From the NCBI GenBank assembly GCA_965226645.1, contig CBDDDL010000003.1, positions 1 through 64,000 on the forward strand: DNA of 64,000 bases. The letters run 5' to 3'. A program made the translations under genes and the position numbers. This document shows positions 60,717 through 64,000 of this stretch, piece after piece (position 1 is the first letter of the stretch; each line of letters begins with the position of its first letter). The notes below the pieces were generated by a model. It was not told where the DNA came from. It saw only the letters and a list, made by a program, of their open reading frames with translations, and did not search any database. The DNA is from Poriferisodalis sp965226645 (GTDB lineage: Bacteria > Actinomycetota > Acidimicrobiia > Acidimicrobiales > Poriferisodalaceae).

Positions 60717-63560
60717 TTACGCGTGTGAACCAGAACCGAGGTAGGCATCCACGACAGCCTCGTTCACCCGGATCTCTGCCGGTGTGCCCTCCGCGATGAT
60801 CCTGCCGAAGTCGAGCACGTAGATGTAGTCGCAGACTTCCAGCACGAGCCCCATGTCGTGGTCGATCAACAGGATCGCCACGCCGCCGGACGCCACGTCA
60901 GTCAGCCGACGACCCAGCGCTGCGCTCTCGGCGTTGGTCAGGCCCGCAGCTGGCTCATCGGCCAGCAGGACACGGGGTCCCGAAACCAGCGCCCGTGCAA
61001 CTCCGACGAGTTTCTGGCGGCCGAGCGGCAAGTTCTGGGGTCGCAACTCGGCATCGTCGGTGAGACCCACCAGCGCCAGCGCAGCATCCACGCGCGACAT
61101 GTCCGATGGCCGCGACGGCACCACCATGTCCGCCAGCACTGAACGGATCGAAGACCGCTCATCGGCGACCTGAACGTTCTCACGCACCGACAGGTCGCCG
61201 AAGAGTTCCACCGACTGCCATGTCCGCGCTAGTCCGAGTCGAGCCCGCTGATGCGGTGCCTCGCCCGACAGCTCGCGGTCGCAGAACGTGATGGGGCCTC
61301 GCGACGAAACGAAGCCGGTCAGCGCGTCGATCATCGTCGTCTTGCCGGCCCCGTTGGGCCCGATCAGCCCGACAATCTCGCCTTCGCGCAGACGAAGTGA
61401 TACCCGGTCGACTGCGGTGAGGCCGCCGAAACGCACCGTGAGATCTTCAACGCTGAGCACCGTCGGCGCCGCATCAAAGCTCGTCGGGCGCGCAGGGCGT
61501 TCGTGGGTGGCAATCCCGGCGAGGCTGTCTCCCAGAACCGAAGCGGTGACGGATCGCTCAACGGTGCTGCTGATGCTGCCCTTCCGAGCAGCTGCAACGG
61601 CGCGCCGCCCGGCGCGCATGGCCCGCAGCTTTGCGAGGTTCGATCGGTAGGCGCCGGCGACGCCTTGGGGAAAGAAGATGGCGGTGAGGACCAGTCCGAT
61701 GCCCGCCAGGAACTGGTACCACCTTCCCAAAGATGCTGCGCGGTCGGCTACGACGTAGCCGATGCCCAAGGGGGCGAAGATCCCCGCAATGATCGCCCCG
61801 GCGACGCTGGTGATGCCGCACAGATAGGCGAGCGCCAGAAAGCTCAGGCCCACGAGCACGGCGAAGCTCTCCGCAGACAGCTGGCCGCGGCTGTAGCCGA
61901 TGAACGAGCCGCCAACGCCCGCGAGGAACGAGGCGATCCCGAAGGCCAGCAGCTTCGTGTTCGCGACGGAGATCCCGACCGACGCGCCAGCTCGCTCGTT
62001 CGATCGCACAGCCAGGAACCTGCGCCCGGTCGCACTGCGGGCCAGATTCCCAACCGCGATGGCGCACACGGTCACCATGACGAGCACCAGGAGCCCGAAT
62101 TGCACACGAGCGATGTTTCGACCCTCGCGCACCCCGAGGTTCAGCCCGAACAGGGTCGGATCCGAAATGGGGTTGCCGAACATGCCGGTGATGGCGGGAT
62201 TGCGGAAGACGAACTCTTCGAGCGCGACGGCCCCCGACAGCGTGACGACCGCCAGCTGCGCCCCCCGTATGCGTAGGGCCGGAATCCCGACCACGACGCC
62301 GAAGCCCGTCGCCAGGAGCGCCGCCAGCAGCGGCGAAATCGGAAACGGGATGCCGACGGAGTCGCCGAGCTTGCTGAGTGCGAAGCCGGCAGCCCCTGCG
62401 ATAGCGGCTTGCGCCAGCGAGATCTGCCCGACCAAGCCGGTCAGCACCACCAGCGACAGCATGACGATGGTCATGGTCATGCTGGTGATGACGCCCAATC
62501 GGTAGCTGCCTTGGGTCACGACGGTCAACACGCCGGTCGCCAATACCACCGCCGCAACGACTGCTGGGCGCATCTTCGGCCGGATCACCTCCGGCAAGGC
62601 GTCGGCTTCCACTGCGCCGCGGGTGGGGAGCGATTCGCCCAACCCGAAGAGCGCGATCACGATGACGCCGAACGGCAGCGCATGCGACAGCCCCGTGATC
62701 GCCCAGTGGGGCCACCACGGGTTGGTGGTTTGGTACACCACGATCGACTGGAACACGCCCAGGCCCATTGCGGCCGCCACCGTGACGCCGATGGACGACA
62801 AACGGCCGATGACAGCAGCAGCCAACGCAGGCACGATGGCCAGCACGTAGGTCAGGGGATTCAGCGTCACGATCGGCGACGTCAGGATGACCAGGAAGCC
62901 GACGATCGTGCTCGACAGCACCCACGTCGAGCCGGCGAGCACCTGCGGCGAGTAGCGGGCGAGGCTGATGGCTCGCTCGTTCTCGGCGGACGCTCTTGTG
63001 GCGAGCCCCAGTCGCGTGAAGCGGAACCACGCCCAGGCCACCAGCGCTGTCACCAGCACGACGGCAGTGAGCCACAGGCGATCGCGCGAGAAGCTGATGT
63101 CGCCGATGCTCACGGGTTCGTTCGGCAGGATCGGGTCGACGATGCGCGCTGAGCTCGTGAAGTGCATCACGATCAGGGCCTGGATCACCAGCAGCACGCC
63201 GACTGAGGCCACGACTCGCGCCAGGATCGGGGCGCGTCGCAGGGGCCGGAAAACGAGAAAGTGCACCATCAGGCCGACGAGGCCGCACGACAGCACGGCG
63301 AGCACGATGGCCGTCGCAAACGGCACCGTGCCCGAATCGCCGCCGAGGCTCACGCGGTGGCGAACGATGACTACCGGCAACACGAGATTGCCGGTGTCGG
63401 TCAGTTCGTCGTAGACGTAGGCCCCCCACATCGCCATCGCACCGGTGGCGAAGTTGATGATGCCGGTACCCCGGTAGGTGATGACCACACCCATCGACAA
63501 CGCCGCATAGATGCTGCCGAAGCCAAGCCCGACGATTGCGAAGAGGAGGTACTGCTGCAC
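60717..63560 (-). CDS. Fused branched-chain-type ABC transporter: permease, permease and ATPase in one protein
   Basis: 947 residues. Residues 1-310 are LivH-like (FGSIYAALSMGVVITYRGTG, FRPLRRAPILARVVASVG). Residues about 350-660 are LivM-like (LVGQISLAQAAIAGAAGFA, GIPALRIRGAQLAVVTL, GRRFLAVRSNERAGASVG). Residues about 695-947 are a LivG-like ATPase: Walker A GPNGAGKTTMIDALTG, signature LPLGRQKLVGVARAL (LSGGQ replaced by LPLGR), Walker B VLLADEPAAGL, H-loop LIDHDMGLVLEV. The three are usually separate genes. It follows a binding-protein gene on the same strand. No LivF-like second ATPase is seen downstream. Confidence 0.9.
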   Translation of the reverse strand: MQQYLLFAIVGLGFGSIYAALSMGVVITYRGTGIINFATGAMAMWGAYVYDELTDTGNLVLPVVIVRHRVSLGGDSGTVPFATAIVLAVLSCGLVGLMVHFLVFRPLRRAPILARVVASVGVLLVIQALIVMHFTSSARIVDPILPNEPVSIGDISFSRDRLWLTAVVLVTALVAWAWFRFTRLGLATRASAENERAISLARYSPQVLAGSTWVLSSTIVGFLVILTSPIVTLNPLTYVLAIVPALAAAVIGRLSSIGVTVAAAMGLGVFQSIVVYQTTNPWWPHWAITGLSHALPFGVIVIALFGLGESLPTRGAVEADALPEVIRPKMRPAVVAAVVLATGVLTVVTQGSYRLGVITSMTMTIVMLSLVVLTGLVGQISLAQAAIAGAAGFALSKLGDSVGIPFPISPLLAALLATGFGVVVGIPALRIRGAQLAVVTLSGAVALEEFVFRNPAITGMFGNPISDPTLFGLNLGVREGRNIARVQFGLLVLVMVTVCAIAVGNLARSATGRRFLAVRSNERAGASVGISVANTKLLAFGIASFLAGVGGSFIGYSRGQLSAESFAVLVGLSFLALAYLCGITSVAGAIIAGIFAPLGIGYVVADRAASLGRWYQFLAGIGLVLTAIFFPQGVAGAYRSNLAKLRAMRAGRRAVAAARKGSISSTVERSVTASVLGDSLAGIATHERPARPTSFDAAPTVLSVEDLTVRFGGLTAVDRVSLRLREGEIVGLIGPNGAGKTTMIDALTGFVSSRGPITFCDRELSGEAPHQRARLGLARTWQSVELFGDLSVRENVQVADERSSIRSVLADMVVPSRPSDMSRVDAALALVGLTDDAELRPQNLPLGRQKLVGVARALVSGPRVLLADEPAAGLTNAESAALGRRLTDVASGGVAILLIDHDMGLVLEVCDYIYVLDFGRIIAEGTPAEIRVNEAVVDAYLGSGSHA

Positions 63561-63618
63561 GTCAGTCGGGCCGACCCCTCATGTATGGATGTTCGGTCTG
63601 GGCAATGGCGGCTCGCGT

Positions 63619-64000
63619 CTAGAAGCCGCTGAACTCGAAAGCATCAAAGAAGCCGTCGCCGATCGGCATCCGACCCAGCGTGCCGTCGTCACGCTCGACT
63701 ATTTGCCAGACCATGATCTGCGAGCCGCAATGCGAGGACTCCGCCGGCCATGGCGCCTCACCGCATCGCAAGTTGGGCCCGAGCCAGCCGGGAGTTTCGC
63801 CAGCGTTGGCAAACGCCGCCGTGACCGACTCGGCCGTGATCGGGCCTTCGATCATCTCCAGGATGAACTCCATCTCGCGCCATGCCGAATACGGGGCGAT
63901 AGCGAAGCCGTCGGCGTGGCTTGGATAGCCCGCGGCGGTCATTTCCTCGGCGAACGCCACGAGACGTTGCTGGATCTCGGGCGGTGCGAAGTCAGCTATG
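63619..64000 (-). CDS. ABC transporter substrate-binding protein, C-terminal part (start outside window)
   Basis: About 127 residues, open to the right edge and ending at 63619. Fragments such as EIQQRLVAFAEEMTAAGYPS, YSAWREMEFILEMIEGPITAESVTAAF and GRMPIGDGFFDAFEFSGF resemble the end of Peripla_BP_6/LivJ-type proteins. It lies 58 bases upstream of the fused transporter gene on the same strand, so it should be its binding protein. Two Cys residues (LRCGEAP, SSHCGSQ) may form a disulfide. Confidence 0.7.
   Translation of the reverse strand, partial: IADFAPPEIQQRLVAFAEEMTAAGYPSHADGFAIAPYSAWREMEFILEMIEGPITAESVTAAFANAGETPGWLGPNLRCGEAPWPAESSHCGSQIMVWQIVERDDGTLGRMPIGDGFFDAFEFSGF

Noticed and set aside
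61558..63429. 623-residue open frame on the minus strand
   Set aside because: Same strand but out of frame with the fused transporter gene, Arg/Pro-rich shadow.

Overview
The window is GC-rich, densely packed DNA from a bacterium that is most likely an actinobacterium. Supporting this are a DtxR/IdeR-type regulator beside bacterioferritin and its ferredoxin, a double-domain CaiB/BaiF CoA-transferase, a luciferase-like (LLM) oxidoreductase, several PhyH dioxygenases, and many GTG starts and ATGA gene overlaps. A free-living or host-associated member of the Acidimicrobiia would fit, but that placement is inference. No rRNA or tRNA gene was recognised. The many pseudogenes, IS remnants, small inverted-repeat elements and duplicated 3' gene ends point to a genome with active rearrangement.

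Layout. 1-1080: a broken restriction-modification pair (C5-cytosine methyltransferase and a PD-(D/E)XK nuclease fragment). 1086-3431: a CoA-transferase with two frameshifts near its 3' end. 3836-6023: a decayed IS982-type transposase interrupted by an intact IS1380-type element. 6286-10518: small housekeeping or accessory genes (SRPBCC protein, orphan Phd antitoxin, SnoaL-like protein, Schlafen/AlbA-type regulator, PhyH dioxygenase).

10674-34934 is a catabolic island. It has a complete five-gene oligopeptide-type ABC transporter, two M81 (MlrC-like) metallohydrolases, a D-aminoacylase-type amidohydrolase, a NagA-like deacetylase, an aspartoacylase-like hydrolase, four PLP enzymes (class V aminotransferase, threonine-synthase-like, glutamate-semialdehyde-aminotransferase-like, D-serine-dehydratase-like), sugar-acid enzymes (mannonate-dehydratase-like, SMP-30, mutarotase-like), an SDR, a PhyH dioxygenase and an IclR regulator. 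The set suggests import and stepwise stripping of an N-acylated, possibly D-amino-acid- or amino-sugar-containing compound; the substrate is not known. 35083-38241 is an aldoxime dehydratase plus nitrilase pair with a divergent AraC regulator, a pathway from aldoxime through nitrile to acid.

38242-46087 holds three toxin-antitoxin-type loci: a degraded AbiEi/AbiEii-like pair whose promoter has been separated from it by a 153-bp inverted-repeat element, an intact RHH/PIN pair with a clear operator, and a NYN-domain predicted ribonuclease preceded by two 40-bp direct repeats and a terminator-like hairpin. The last arrangement resembles type III (RNA antitoxin) systems and is the strongest candidate for something new. 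Between these lie a non-pyrrolysine MttB-family protein and an atypical crotonase.

46088-58065: Baeyer-Villiger-type monooxygenase, GT-C-like membrane protein, DUF3179 lipoprotein, a secreted cell-wall-binding/beta-propeller gene broken by a small element with CTAG target duplication, a DUF4143 ATPase remnant, bfr-bfd-dtxR, an orphan Xre/ParS-type antitoxin and a degenerate SDR. 58206-64000: a lone xanthine-dehydrogenase-type molybdopterin subunit and a branched-chain-type ABC transporter in which both permeases and the ATPase are fused in one polypeptide, followed by the end of its binding protein. 3'-end fragments of the monooxygenase and of bfr flank accessory genes, which suggests that cargo is gained next to gene 3' ends.
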